NCBI RefSeq assembly: GCF_003387475.1
Contig: NZ_QUNO01000013.1
Span: 186,001 to 250,000, forward strand
Direction of reading: 5' to 3'
Origin: Kutzneria buriramensis
GTDB taxonomy: Bacteria; Actinomycetota; Actinomycetes; Mycobacteriales; Pseudonocardiaceae
Length of the DNA stretch: 64,000 nucleotides
The notes under the pieces are model-generated. The model was not told the DNA's origin, did not search any database, and saw nothing but the letters and a program-made list of their open reading frames with translations. Shown piece after piece: positions 33,553 through 42,697 of this stretch. The position numbers and the translations under genes are program-made. The stretch's first letter is position 1. Each line of letters opens with the position of its first letter.

Positions 33553-35814
33553 GGCCGGCAGGTCCGACAGTGCCGCCAGCGCCCGCAGAGCAGCCGCCTG
33601 AAAGCTGTTGTCCCGGAGCTCTCCGAAGGCATCGACGGCAACGGTGAGTTCCCGGACGGCGTCCTCCTGCCGGCCGGCCGCGGTCAGCACCCGTCCAAGC
33701 ACGAGCCGGGCGTTGGCGACGCCCCAGCTGTCGTCCTGCTCACGGAAGGATTCCATCGCGCAGCGGCACCGGTCGGCCGCCTCGGCCAGGTCGCCGCGGG
33801 CCAGCAGCACGTCGGCCTGCGCGCAGAGGGTCATCGCCCGCGAGCGGACCGCGCCGAGCTCGGCGAACTCGGCCATGGCCTGCTCGAACGCGGCCTCGGC
33901 CGCGGCCGATTCGCCCAGAGCACTCAACGCCTCTCCGAGATGCCGCCGGGCCGTCGCCGACGACCAGCGCTCATCCAGCTCTTCGTTGAGCCGGATGGCC
34001 TCGGTGAACAGGGACACGGCCTCCCTGTGCTCGCCGGTGTCGCCGAGCACGCAGCCCAGGCGGTCCAGGGCGCCGGCCTCTTCGTCGACGGAACCGATTC
34101 GGCGCGCCAACCGGACCGCCGCCCGGCCGTGGCTGATAGCCGCCGTGGCATCGCCGACCGACCGCAGCGCGATGCAGAGACCGTTCAGCGCGATCACCTG
34201 GTGCAGACCGTCGTCGACCCGTACGGCCAGCTCGTGCGCGCAGCGGTTGATCTCCTGCCATTCGTCCCAGCGGCACCGCAGATCCCAGTACCACGGCAGC
34301 GCCACCAGCAACGGGAACACCAGGTCCGTCAAGCCCAGTTCGGCGGCGCGCCGGACCGCCGCCGGCAGGCACCGGTGCTCCGCGTCCAACCACCGTACTG
34401 CCTGATCCCGCCCGGTGAACGGGGTGCCGGGCCGGGGCACCGCGTAGCCGGACGGGTCGAGCGCGGCGCCGGCGTCGAAGGCCGTGCCGAGCAACCCGCC
34501 GAGCACCGCCCGCTCGGCGGACGTCCGGTCCTCCGGACGATCGTCGTGCCCGAGGCGGTCCTCCGCGAACAACCTGAGCAGATCATGCATCCGGTACCGG
34601 TGCGCGCGGTCGGACACCTGGACCATGCCCCGCCGAAGCAGCTCCTCCAGTGCTGCGTCCACGCTGTCGCCGGGCACCGCCCAGGCCGCCGTCCGCACGC
34701 CGAAGTCGGGACCGGGCAGCAGGGGCACCCGGCGGAACATCGTCCGCGCGGACACGGACATCGCGCGATAGCTCAACTCGAAGACCGTGTCCACGCCTCG
34801 GTCCCCGATCCTCAGCCGGCCCAGGCGCCTGGTCCGGTCGGCCAGGTCGTCTGCCCAGTCCCGGATGGCGCTCTGTGGCCACGTGGCGACGCTCGCCGCG
34901 GCCAGTCGCGTCGCCAGCGGAAGATAGCCACAGCACGCGACGACCTGCCGGCTCTCGTGCAACTCCGCGGCGACGCGATCAGGCCCGGCGACCCGCCGGA
35001 ACAGCTCGAGCGCCGCGTCCGGAGCGAAGACGTCGAGCCGAACGTGACGCACGCCGTCCAGCGCGGCCAGCGGTCCGCGCGAGGTGATGAGCACCAGTGT
35101 CGTGTCGTCGCCCGGCAGGGCGGCACGCACCTGGGCCTCGTCCGAGGCATCGTCCAGCACGATCAGCACGCGCCGGTTGGACAGGGTCGACCGCAGCAGC
35201 GCCGCCCTGCTGTCCAGGTCGCCGGGCAGCTCCTGACCTGGAAACCCCATGGCGCCAAGCAGTCGCGCGACCACCGCTCCTGGCGCGACCGGCTCCGGAC
35301 CGGCGCCGTGCAGTTCGAGGAACACCTGGCCGTCCGGATAGTCGGCACGCATGCGGTGGGCGATCCGCAGCGCGAAGCTCGACTTCCCGACACCGGGTTG
35401 ACCGGAAATCACCACGACCCTCGGTCCCGCCGGCCGCCGCACCCATGCCAGCACCTCGATCAACTCGTCGTCTCGGTCCACGAAGTCGACGAGGTCCGCT
35501 GGCAGCTGCGCGACGGCCTCGCCTCGACATGGATCGATGGCGAGGCCATCGGCGCGAGCCGTCAGCACGGCCTGCCAGAGCCGGGTCAGGTCACCGGCGT
35601 TCTCGGGAGCCACCCTGTGGTACAGGGCGAGCAGGTCGGCCGGAATCAGTCGCCGGCCGTGCTCGAAGTCCACCAACGTGCTGTGCCCGACACTGCCGAG
35701 CCGACGGGCCATGCCGCGCAGAGACAGACCCCGCTCGATCCTGATCCGTTTCAGCCGCGCCCCCAGGGCACCCAACGCAGCCGTTTCCGCTGGCCGCTGG
35801 GCCTCCCCCGCCAC
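33547..35814 (-). CDS. XRE-NB-ARC-TPR (STAND) regulatory protein
   Basis: 755 residues. Helix-turn-helix of XRE type at 14-62 (LGARLKRIRIERGLSLRGMA), an NB-ARC ATPase with P-loop GQPGVGKSS at 138-146 and Walker B VLIVLDD, then TPR-like repeats over the last 250 residues. Such STAND proteins are signal-dependent regulators, often near specialised-metabolism genes in actinobacteria; ligand and targets are unknown. GTG 35814 is chosen since GGGGAGGGGA lies just upstream, and earlier codons give low-complexity sequence. It could also be a defence-type NTPase, but no effector domain is visible. Confidence 0.8.
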   Translation of the reverse strand: MAGEAQRPAETAALGALGARLKRIRIERGLSLRGMARRLGSVGHSTLVDFEHGRRLIPADLLALYHRVAPENAGDLTRLWQAVLTARADGLAIDPCRGEAVAQLPADLVDFVDRDDELIEVLAWVRRPAGPRVVVISGQPGVGKSSFALRIAHRMRADYPDGQVFLELHGAGPEPVAPGAVVARLLGAMGFPGQELPGDLDSRAALLRSTLSNRRVLIVLDDASDEAQVRAALPGDDTTLVLITSRGPLAALDGVRHVRLDVFAPDAALELFRRVAGPDRVAAELHESRQVVACCGYLPLATRLAAASVATWPQSAIRDWADDLADRTRRLGRLRIGDRGVDTVFELSYRAMSVSARTMFRRVPLLPGPDFGVRTAAWAVPGDSVDAALEELLRRGMVQVSDRAHRYRMHDLLRLFAEDRLGHDDRPEDRTSAERAVLGGLLGTAFDAGAALDPSGYAVPRPGTPFTGRDQAVRWLDAEHRCLPAAVRRAAELGLTDLVFPLLVALPWYWDLRCRWDEWQEINRCAHELAVRVDDGLHQVIALNGLCIALRSVGDATAAISHGRAAVRLARRIGSVDEEAGALDRLGCVLGDTGEHREAVSLFTEAIRLNEELDERWSSATARRHLGEALSALGESAAAEAAFEQAMAEFAELGAVRSRAMTLCAQADVLLARGDLAEAADRCRCAMESFREQDDSWGVANARLVLGRVLTAAGRQEDAVRELTVAVDAFGELRDNSFQAAALRALAALSDLPAG

Positions 35815-36232
35815 GTCCCCTCCCCGTTCACCGACCGTAGTCGACGGTACACAGGACGGTCCCCCGGCGCACTCCCCTTCGCGGACGAGCCCAGCAGCCG
35901 GTCGGCGCATTCGCGTCGTCCGGCGACTGACCGGCTCTCACTCCACACGTACCTCCATCTCCGCGGCCGCGGCGGCCAGGATCTTGGCAGCCTGGTGGGG
36001 GTACCGACGCCGGCTGCTGCCGGTCCTCGTGGCCGAGGCCGCCGTGTTCGCCGTGATCACGCTGGTAGTCACGACGGTGACGGCGTTCGTGGCGTTCTTC
36101 CTCGGCCAGCACCTGCAGAGCTTGCACCACATCGAGACCACCATCGGGGCCTGCCGACCGAGTGGGCGACGAACATCGACCCCTGTCTGCCCGGCGCCGC
36201 CGAGACGCCTGACTGCACGCGGCAGAGAAAGG
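35815..36232. other. Intergenic region with a possible membrane-protein fragment
   Basis: No complete gene is seen. On the plus strand, from a TTG at 35984, a frame encodes a single hydrophobic helix (LPVLVAEAAVFAVITLVVTT) with third codon positions almost all G or C, ending near HHIETTIG at about 36160. After that the reading loses coding character. It may be a remnant or a small membrane protein without a good start. The rest holds the STAND promoter at the left edge and nothing else recognised. Confidence 0.3.
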
Positions 36233-36265
36233 GGCGCTGCGCCGTCGACACGACGGCGCAGCGCC
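36233..36265 (-). terminator. Strong terminator after the ABC importer operon
   Basis: A perfect 14-bp stem (GGCGCTGCGCCGTC / GACGGCGCAGCGCC) with a five-base loop lies five bases beyond the stop of the substrate-binding protein gene on the minus strand. Confidence 0.75.
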
Positions 36266-36270
36266 TGCGT

Positions 36271-37311
36271 TCACTTGGCGGCCTGCACGAACTTGTCCGT
36301 GTAGGTCTTGCTCAGGTCGATCGACTTGCCCTTGACGTCCGGATTGAACGCCTGCAACACCTTCAGGTTGGTGCTCGGACCGTTGGGCGGCATGATCCCG
36401 GTCGGGTTGTAGATGCCCTTCTCGCTGTCGAACGCCTTGACGTACGCGTCCTTTCCGGAGCCGGCGTAGTAGTCCGCCGGCATCTGAGCGGCCACGTCGG
36501 CGCCGGTGTGGTCCTGGATCCACTTGAGCGTCTTGACGTAGGCGTTGACCAGCTTCTGCACGATGTCCGGGTGCTTGGTGACGTAGTCGGTGGTCATGTA
36601 CAGCGAGGTCGCCGGATACTCGCCGCCGAGCTGCTTGGCGGTGCCGGCGGCGGTGCGCATGTCGAGCAGGACGTAGGCGTCACCGGTGGCCAGCAGCGTG
36701 GAGACCGTCGGCTCGGTGGTCATGGCGCAGTCCACGTTGCCGTGCTGCATGGCGCCGATCAGCGTGGCGCCGGACTGGACACCGACGCGGTGTGTGCTGG
36801 CCGGGTCGACGCCGTTCTTCTGCGCCAGGAACTGCGTCAGGAAGTCAGTCGACGAGCCGACGTCGGTGATGCCGAGGTTGTGGCCCTTCCAGTCCGCCGG
36901 CGAGTGGATCTGGTCCTTGACCTCGTTGCGGCACAGCTCGACCTCGCCAGGCGTGGTCAGCATGGACACCACCGATTCCAGCTGCTGCCCGAGGCCCTGC
37001 ATGGCGATCGTGTGGTCGTAGAAGCCGCCCACGCCGTCCACCTTGCCGGCGACCATGTCGGTGGTGGCGTCGACGCCGGCGCCCTCGTCCTGGAGCGTGA
37101 CGTCGAGGCCCTGGTCCTTGTAGTAGCCCAGCCGCTGGGCGAGCATGAAGGGCAGGTAGATCTGCTTGTTCAGACCACCGACCATGATCGACACCTTGTC
37201 GCCCGGACCGCCGGACGACGAGCCACCGCTCGCGGTCTGCGACGCGTTGTTCGCGCACCCGGCCAGCACCAGCGCGGCGGCCGCAAGCCCGACCCACGAC
37301 TTCTTCAACAC
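36271..37311 (-). CDS. ABC importer substrate-binding lipoprotein (NMT1/SsuA-like)
   Basis: 346 residues with a lipoprotein signal peptide ending LAGC (C19) and a Ser/Gly linker. The body is an NMT1/THI5- or SsuA-type periplasmic fold: LNKQIYLPFMLAQRLGYYKDQGL at the N-lobe, DLGITDVG-like GHNLGITDVGSSTDF and DCAMTTEPTVS in the hinge region. Ligands of this family include sulfonates, nitrate, pyrimidine precursors and aromatic acids. GTG 37311 is fixed by AAAGGAGAT. It is last in the ATPase-permease-binding protein operon. Confidence 0.85.
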   Translation of the reverse strand: MLKKSWVGLAAAALVLAGCANNASQTASGGSSSGGPGDKVSIMVGGLNKQIYLPFMLAQRLGYYKDQGLDVTLQDEGAGVDATTDMVAGKVDGVGGFYDHTIAMQGLGQQLESVVSMLTTPGEVELCRNEVKDQIHSPADWKGHNLGITDVGSSTDFLTQFLAQKNGVDPASTHRVGVQSGATLIGAMQHGNVDCAMTTEPTVSTLLATGDAYVLLDMRTAAGTAKQLGGEYPATSLYMTTDYVTKHPDIVQKLVNAYVKTLKWIQDHTGADVAAQMPADYYAGSGKDAYVKAFDSEKGIYNPTGIMPPNGPSTNLKVLQAFNPDVKGKSIDLSKTYTDKFVQAAK

Positions 37312-37355
37312 AGCGATCTCCTTTGACGGCGGGACAGCGTTAACAGGTCGGGTGC

Positions 37356-38213
37356 TCACAGGTCGGGGCCGGCCAGCTGGGCCGGACGCCAGCGCAACAG
37401 CCGGTTCTCCAGTCGGGTGATGAGCCACTCGGCGGCCAGCGCGACGACGGCCATGATCACCATCGCCGCCCAGACGCCGTTGGCGTCGAACGTGCCCTCG
37501 GCCTGTTTGATCAGGACCCCGAGGCCCGAGGTGGCGCCGAGGAACTCGCCGACGATCGCGCCGATCAGCGCGAAGCCGAAGCTGACGTGCAGGCTGGCGA
37601 TGATCCAGGTGAACGCCGAGGGCAGCACCACCTGGCTGGTCACCTGCCAGCGCGACGCGCCGAGGATGCCGGCGTTGGCGATGAAGTTGCGGTCCACCTC
37701 GCGGGTGCCCTGGAAGGCGTTGAAGAACACGCCGAAGAACACCAGCACGATCACCAGCAGGATCTTGGACTCGATACCGAGGCCGAAGGCCAGCACGAAC
37801 ACCGCGCCGAGCACGATGCGCGGGATGGCGTTGAGCACCTTGATGAACGGGCCGAACACCTCGGACAGAAACCGCACCCGCCCCAGCGCCACACCGCACA
37901 CGATGCCCAGCGCGGTGCCGATCGCGAACCCGATCAGCGCCTCTTCCAGGGTCGTCGCGATCTGGTCGCCCAGCGAGCCGATCGCGGTGCCCTCGGTGAC
38001 CCACGTCGTCAGCCGGCCCAGGATGCCCGAGGGCACGCCGTAGAGGATCACGCTGCGCGGGTTGTCCTGGACGGTCAGCTGCCAGCCGCCGAGCACGACC
38101 ACCAGCACGGCCAACTGCGTCAGGTGCACCAGAACCCGATGCCGACGCGCGGCCCGGCGGTGCGCCGACTCCACCGCAGTCACCTCAACCTGTGCCTCCT
38201 GCGCGGTCATCAC
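37356..38213 (-). CDS. ABC importer permease (SsuC/TauC-like)
   Basis: 285 residues with six helices and the coupling loop GASRWQVTSQVVLPSAFTWI (the EAA motif). After a cytoplasmic N-terminus, helix 1 ends GGWQLTV. This is the permease of a nitrate/taurine/sulfonate-type importer, probably a homodimer. The start is GTG 38213 or ATG 38210; both overlap the ATPase stop. A gap of 44 bp with a ribosome binding site separates it from the binding protein. Confidence 0.85.
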   Translation of the reverse strand: MMTAQEAQVEVTAVESAHRRAARRHRVLVHLTQLAVLVVVLGGWQLTVQDNPRSVILYGVPSGILGRLTTWVTEGTAIGSLGDQIATTLEEALIGFAIGTALGIVCGVALGRVRFLSEVFGPFIKVLNAIPRIVLGAVFVLAFGLGIESKILLVIVLVFFGVFFNAFQGTREVDRNFIANAGILGASRWQVTSQVVLPSAFTWIIASLHVSFGFALIGAIVGEFLGATSGLGVLIKQAEGTFDANGVWAAMVIMAVVALAAEWLITRLENRLLRWRPAQLAGPDL

Positions 38214-39046
38214 GACGCCCTCCGGTCGTCGTCCAGCCGGGTGCTCTGCGAGTAGGCGATGTCCACCTCAGTGCGCAGGGCGTCCCAGATCTGGTGGTAG
38301 ATGTCCAGGAACCGCGGATCGAACCGGATCTCCTGGACGACCCGGGGCCGGGGCAGGTCCACCCGGAACCGGGCCTTGATCGTGGCGGCCGGCCCGGCGG
38401 TCAGCACGACCACCGTGTCGGCCAGCGCGATGGCCTCCTCCAGGTCGTGCGTGACGAACACGACCGCCGGCCGGGTCAGATCCCACAGGGCCAGCAGCTC
38501 GTCGGACATCTTGGCCCTGGTCTGCACGTCCAGCGCGGAGAACGGCTCGTCCATGAGGATGACCCGCGGCTCGTTGATCAGGTTCTGGGCCAGCGCGACG
38601 CGCTTGCGCATGCCGCCGGAGAGCTGGTGCGGGAAGCGGTCCTCGAACCCGGCCAGGCCCACCCGCCTGATCCAGTCGCGAGCCGACTCCAACGCCTCTT
38701 TCTTCGGCACGCCGCGAAACCGCGGGCCGGCGGAGACATTGTCCACAACGGACTTCCACGGCAGGATCGCGTCGGTCTGGAACATGAAACCGACCCCCGG
38801 CGTGATGCCGTCCACCGGTCGGCCGTGCACGGCCACCGACCCAGCCGACGGCCGCTCCAGACCCGACACCAGGGTCAGCGTCGTCGACTTGCCGCAGCCG
38901 GTCGGCCCGACGACCGCGCAGAACTCCCCCTCGTCCACGGTGAGGTCGAGGTCGCGCAGCGCCGTGTACGGGGCGCCGCTGTCGGTGGTGAACCGCTTGG
39001 TCACCCGCCGAAGCTCGATGGCGGGCGGTGATTTCTCTGCGCGCAC
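38210..39046 (-). CDS. ABC importer ATPase (SsuB/TauB-like)
   Basis: 278 residues with Walker A GPTGCGKST at 46-54, Q-loop FQTDAILPW, signature LSGGMRKR, Walker B VILMDEPFSALD and the switch histidine in VTHDLEEA. The DAILPWKSVVDNV motif is typical of nitrate/taurine importer ATPases. GTG 39046 is preceded by GGAGGG; an upstream frame extends further but is not conserved. First gene of the operon, divergent from a CitA/CitB-type two-component system that may control it. Confidence 0.9.
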   Translation of the reverse strand: MRAEKSPPAIELRRVTKRFTTDSGAPYTALRDLDLTVDEGEFCAVVGPTGCGKSTTLTLVSGLERPSAGSVAVHGRPVDGITPGVGFMFQTDAILPWKSVVDNVSAGPRFRGVPKKEALESARDWIRRVGLAGFEDRFPHQLSGGMRKRVALAQNLINEPRVILMDEPFSALDVQTRAKMSDELLALWDLTRPAVVFVTHDLEEAIALADTVVVLTAGPAATIKARFRVDLPRPRVVQEIRFDPRFLDIYHQIWDALRTEVDIAYSQSTRLDDDRRAS

Positions 39047-39283
39047 GGTAGGATTCCCTCCGTCACTGCCGGCGTGTTTCGTTCTGGTTGCCGCAGGACG
39101 GTAGGCAGGCCGGAGGCGGGCCGACATATTGAGCTCGATACCCGTCGAGGAGTGCTTTTCGAGGGGTTTTGCTCATTCCGTTCAGTCGCGATTGCCGCAA
39201 AACGGACCGATGGCTTGGCATCGGTGTTTCAGCGTGATGTCATGCGCCAACGCCCCGACGAGACGTGGCAGATCGGAGTGGCC
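39047..39283. promoter_or_regulatory. Divergent promoter region with a 14-bp direct repeat
   Basis: This 237-bp region separates the ABC operon from the sensor kinase. TTGCCGCAGGACGG at 39088-39101 and TTGCCGCAAAACGG at 39192-39205 match at 12 of 14 positions in the same orientation. One lies near each start, as expected for binding sites of the response regulator. No clear -10/-35 pair was fixed. Confidence 0.45.
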
Positions 39284-40876
39284 ATGTGGCGTACCCGTCC
39301 GCTGGCGACCCAGATCTTGCTCTGTGTGCTGGCGATCCTGCTGGTGACGAGCGCGGCCGGCGCCGTGCTCTACGCCAACCTCACCGACAAGACCCTCGAC
39401 GGTGAGTACAAGCAGCGCGCCACTGACATCGCGTACACGGTCGCGCAGATCCCTGCGATCGCCGACGCCCTGGCTCACAAAGATCCCGACCACCGCATTC
39501 AGGCGCTGGCCGAACAGGTCCGCAAGAACACCAGCGCCAGCTACGTCGTGGTGGCCGACCGGGACGGCGTGCGGTACTCGCATCCCACACTGTCGCTGAT
39601 CGGCCAGCGCCTCGAGGAACCCGTTGTCGCGCTGGACGGAAACGTCCACACCGGAATCGACCCCGGCAGCCTCGGCAACTCCGCCAACGCCAAGGTGCCG
39701 CTGCGCGCGTCGGACGGCGCGATCATCGGCGAGGTTTCCGTCGGCATCCCGGAGGAGCGGGTCAGCAGCCAGATCAGCACCCAGATCATGGACATCGCGC
39801 TGTACTCGCTGCTCGCGCTGGGCATCGGCGTGCTGGCCTCCTGGTTGCTCGCCCGCGCCCTCAAACGCGTGACATTCGGGCTGGAGCTGTCCGAGATCGC
39901 CACGCTGTTGCAGGAACGGGAGGCGATGCTGCACGGCATCAGGGAAGGCGTCGTCGGCATCGACGCCAAGGGCTGCGTCAACGTGATCAACGACGAGGCC
40001 CGCCGGCTGCTGGGCATCCGCCGTGCCGGCACTGGCCGCCCGGTCTCGGAGTTGCTGCCGGCGGGCCGGCTGCGGGATCTGCTCGCGGACGGCCCGCTGG
40101 GCAGCGACGAGGTCGTGGTGACCGACGATTTCCTGTTGGTGGTCAACAGAATGCCGGTTGTCCTGGCCGGCCGCCCGGGCGGGCACGTGGTGACCCTGCG
40201 GGACCGCACCGAGCTGGAGGGCCTGATGCGGGAACTGCATGCGCTGACCGGACTCACCAACGCCCTTCGCGCCCAGGAACACGAATTCACCAACCGGCTG
40301 CACGTGCTGTCGGGCCTGCTCGGACTGGGCGAGATCGACGAGGCCGCCCGCTACCTCGCCGAAGTCGCCGGCGGCGCGACGGCACAGGCGGGCGACATCC
40401 AGGCCCGGATCGCGCCGGCCGAGCTCGCCGCACTTCTGGTGGCGAAGGTGACCACGGCCGCCGAGTCCGGCGTGCGGCTGATCCTCGACCCGGAATCGGA
40501 GCTGGACCGCCCGTACGGGGAGACCGGGCCGCTGCTCACCGTGCTGGGCAACCTCATCGACAACGCCGTGGACGCGGCGGCCGGTGCGGCACAACCCGGC
40601 ACGGTGACCGTTCGGATCACCGACATCGACGACGTGGCCCACGTGGTCGTCAGCGACACCGGCCCGGGCATCTCCCAACCCGACATCGAGAAGATCTTCC
40701 TCGACGGCTACTCGACCAAGTCGACGCGGGACGGCATGCGTCGTGGGCTGGGACTGGCCCTGGTACGTCGGCTGGTGGTGCGGGCGGGCGGCACGATCGA
40801 CGTCACGCCCGGACCCGGCGCGCGGTTCGACATCAGACTTCCATTGCACACGAACGAACTGGAGGCCGCGAAATGA
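39284..40876 (+). CDS. CitA/DcuS-type sensor histidine kinase
   Basis: 530 residues: TM1 (ILLCVLAILLVTSAAGAVLY), an extracytoplasmic PASTA-free PAS-like sensor (about 35-165), TM2 (YSLLALGIGVLASWLLA), a cytoplasmic PAS (about 210-310), an H-box with H333 in AQEHEFTNRLH, and a HATPase with NLIDNAVDAA and DTGPGI. This is the layout of kinases that sense citrate or C4-dicarboxylates. ATG 39284 follows GGAGTGG. The response regulator overlaps its end (ATGA). The ligand is unknown and may be the substrate of the divergent importer. Confidence 0.85.
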   Translation: MWRTRPLATQILLCVLAILLVTSAAGAVLYANLTDKTLDGEYKQRATDIAYTVAQIPAIADALAHKDPDHRIQALAEQVRKNTSASYVVVADRDGVRYSHPTLSLIGQRLEEPVVALDGNVHTGIDPGSLGNSANAKVPLRASDGAIIGEVSVGIPEERVSSQISTQIMDIALYSLLALGIGVLASWLLARALKRVTFGLELSEIATLLQEREAMLHGIREGVVGIDAKGCVNVINDEARRLLGIRRAGTGRPVSELLPAGRLRDLLADGPLGSDEVVVTDDFLLVVNRMPVVLAGRPGGHVVTLRDRTELEGLMRELHALTGLTNALRAQEHEFTNRLHVLSGLLGLGEIDEAARYLAEVAGGATAQAGDIQARIAPAELAALLVAKVTTAAESGVRLILDPESELDRPYGETGPLLTVLGNLIDNAVDAAAGAAQPGTVTVRITDIDDVAHVVVSDTGPGISQPDIEKIFLDGYSTKSTRDGMRRGLGLALVRRLVVRAGGTIDVTPGPGARFDIRLPLHTNELEAAK

Positions 40877-41544
40877 TCAGGACGCTCGTCGTCGACGACG
40901 ACTATCGAGTGGCCCGAATCCACGCCGCCAGCGTCGAACGCATCCCCGGCTTCACCTGCGTCGGCGAGGCGCACACCGTGGCCGAGGCCAGACGGGCGGT
41001 CGAGGAAACCGGACCGGACCTGCTCCTCCTCGACTTCTACCTGCCCGACGGCGACGGCCTCTCCCTCCTGCGGGATCTGAACTCCGCCGACGGCACCGCG
41101 CCGGACTGCATCGTCATCACGGCCGCGCGAGACCTCGCAACCGTGCGGTCCGCCATGCATCTGGGCGCGGCCTACTACCTGGTCAAGCCATTCGGGCTGA
41201 CGCAGCTGCGTCGCCAACTCGACGCCTACCGGCTCTGGCGGACGCAGACCAGCGGGGCCGGGGAAGCCGACCAGGACACCGTGGACGCTCTCTACACGCT
41301 GCTGCGAGGCGCGGCCTCGCCACCATCTTCCGACAGCATGATGCCCCCGACGATGCGCAAGATCCTCGACGCCGTGCGAGTGTCCGCCGAGCCGGTCGGG
41401 GCGTGCACCCTCGCCGACCGGCTCGGCGTGAGCCGGCCGACGGCGCAGCGGTACCTGAGCGAGCTGCACCGTCGCGGCGCCGTCCAGCTGCACCTCGAGT
41501 ACGGCCGCGCCGGACGCCCTGTCCACCGCTACGCCGCTAGCTGA
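40873..41544 (+). CDS. CitB/DcuR-type response regulator
   Basis: 223 residues. Receiver with acidic D8-D10, phosphoacceptor D54 in LLLDFYLPDG and K105 in YYLVKPFG. The C-terminal part has a winged-helix HTH (CTLADRLGVSRPTAQRYLSEL at about 178-198), as in the CitB/DcuR group. Overlaps the kinase by four bases. It probably regulates the divergent ABC operon and itself. Its last 16 bases overlap the end of an opposite-strand hypothetical gene. Confidence 0.85.
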   Translation: MIRTLVVDDDYRVARIHAASVERIPGFTCVGEAHTVAEARRAVEETGPDLLLLDFYLPDGDGLSLLRDLNSADGTAPDCIVITAARDLATVRSAMHLGAAYYLVKPFGLTQLRRQLDAYRLWRTQTSGAGEADQDTVDALYTLLRGAASPPSSDSMMPPTMRKILDAVRVSAEPVGACTLADRLGVSRPTAQRYLSELHRRGAVQLHLEYGRAGRPVHRYAAS

Positions 41545-41807
41545 AGCTCGCCGGTGGCAATCCGACACCATGCGTCGACGTCACCGCCCGGCACCGTGAC
41601 GTCGACTCGGAAACGGGGCTTGCCATCGGCCGCGGTGATCTGCGCACCTTCCGGAAGCTGGTTCAGGTAGACCCACACCTGCGCTCGGAAGAAGTCGTTG
41701 TCTGGAGCGCCTTCCCACTTCGGCAGGGCGCTGGCGAGGGTGGCCTGGAACAGTGGCGGCGCCGTCGTTTCCCCACTTCGAAGGGTTCCACGACCGGCGC
41801 CGATCAC
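41529..41807 (-). CDS. Hypothetical protein, about 92 residues
   Basis: Read from GTG 41807, eight bases after the maleylpyruvate isomerase-like stop. The C-terminal 65 residues look like a compact domain (EGAPDNDFFRAQVWVYLNQL..., KPRFRVDVTVPGGDVDAWC). No family was recognised. It may be a real small cytoplasmic protein or the tail of a larger gene. It overlaps the response regulator end by 16 bases. Confidence 0.4.
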   Translation of the reverse strand: MIGAGRGTLRSGETTAPPLFQATLASALPKWEGAPDNDFFRAQVWVYLNQLPEGAQITAADGKPRFRVDVTVPGGDVDAWCRIATGELQLAA

Positions 41808-41814
41808 AGGCCGC

Positions 41815-42591
41815 TCAGAACCCGGGGAACACCCGCCGCAGGTCGTCCAAGGTCGTGTCGCCGTCGACGGTGGCACCGGCCAGGTGCGGCTCCTTGAGCC
41901 GCCCGCTCACGAGCCGCACGAAGGCGCCGGCGGAACCGTGGAACGTCGCGGACGGGGACTCCGGCCGGGCGACGAGGCTCACCGTGTCGGCGATCACCAG
42001 TCCGGCCTCCGGCACCGCGACCGTGACCGGCCCGGACGCCTCGGCCGGCTTCGCCTGGAAGCCCAGCATGAAGCCGAGCGGCCCGGCGTACAGGTCCAGC
42101 AGGACCGCGGCCGAGCCCGCGTCGACCTCGGCGTCCGGGTCGACACCGACCCGGACGTCCCACGAGTGGTTGGCCACCTCGCTGAGCCTCATGCCCAGCG
42201 CGGTCACCAGCGGCACCGGCTCGGGCAGGAATCCCAGATCGACGGTCAGCGAGGAACGCTGCTCGGGCGTCAGCGCCTCGACGAGCTCGAGCCAGCGGGT
42301 GTTGTGTTCGACGAAGCCCGCGGCCTGGTCGGCCGGGGCGGCGGCGTCCCAGCGAGCCCAGATCGTCTGGTTGTCCTCGGCCTGAACCTGTTCGCCGGCA
42401 GCCCGGGCGATCGGCGCCCGCCCGATCTCGGCACCACTGCCCAGGTGCGAGTAGACCTGCGCAATCGTCCACTGGTCCGCGCCGCTGCGCGCGGACAGCC
42501 CTTCGCCGTCGCCGATGCTCCCGAGCAGCGCCACCAGGGCGTCGTGCTCGGCACGCAGGGCCGTGACCGTACGGTCCACGAGTTCGCTCAT
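41815..42591 (-). CDS. Maleylpyruvate isomerase / DinB-like (mycothiol-dependent enzyme family)
   Basis: 258 residues. The N-terminal MDMPI/DinB domain has DQWTIAQVYSHLGSGAEI (first metal-ligand helix) and VANHSWDVRVGVD (the second His motif). The C-terminal half is the SCP2-like MDMPI C-domain. Enzymes of this group use mycothiol, or act as mycothiol S-transferases, in actinobacteria. ATG 42591 starts with the conserved helix. It lies downstream of the oxidoreductase pair on the same strand, consistent with a thiol/quinone detoxification role, which is inference. Confidence 0.75.
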   Translation of the reverse strand: MSELVDRTVTALRAEHDALVALLGSIGDGEGLSARSGADQWTIAQVYSHLGSGAEIGRAPIARAAGEQVQAEDNQTIWARWDAAAPADQAAGFVEHNTRWLELVEALTPEQRSSLTVDLGFLPEPVPLVTALGMRLSEVANHSWDVRVGVDPDAEVDAGSAAVLLDLYAGPLGFMLGFQAKPAEASGPVTVAVPEAGLVIADTVSLVARPESPSATFHGSAGAFVRLVSGRLKEPHLAGATVDGDTTLDDLRRVFPGF

Positions 42592-42697
42592 GCCTGCCGC
42601 AACCACCTCGCCGCCGAGTATGTTCCGACGGGGCGCCGAACCGCCCCTACCTGCATGTTCGTTCGTCCGACACGGCTCGGCGACGCCGTCGCCGTCC

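Noticed and set aside
33547-35814. STAND regulator as a defence (Avs-like) system
   Set aside because: It has an XRE DNA-binding domain and no nuclease, TIR or pore effector; a transcriptional role is simpler.
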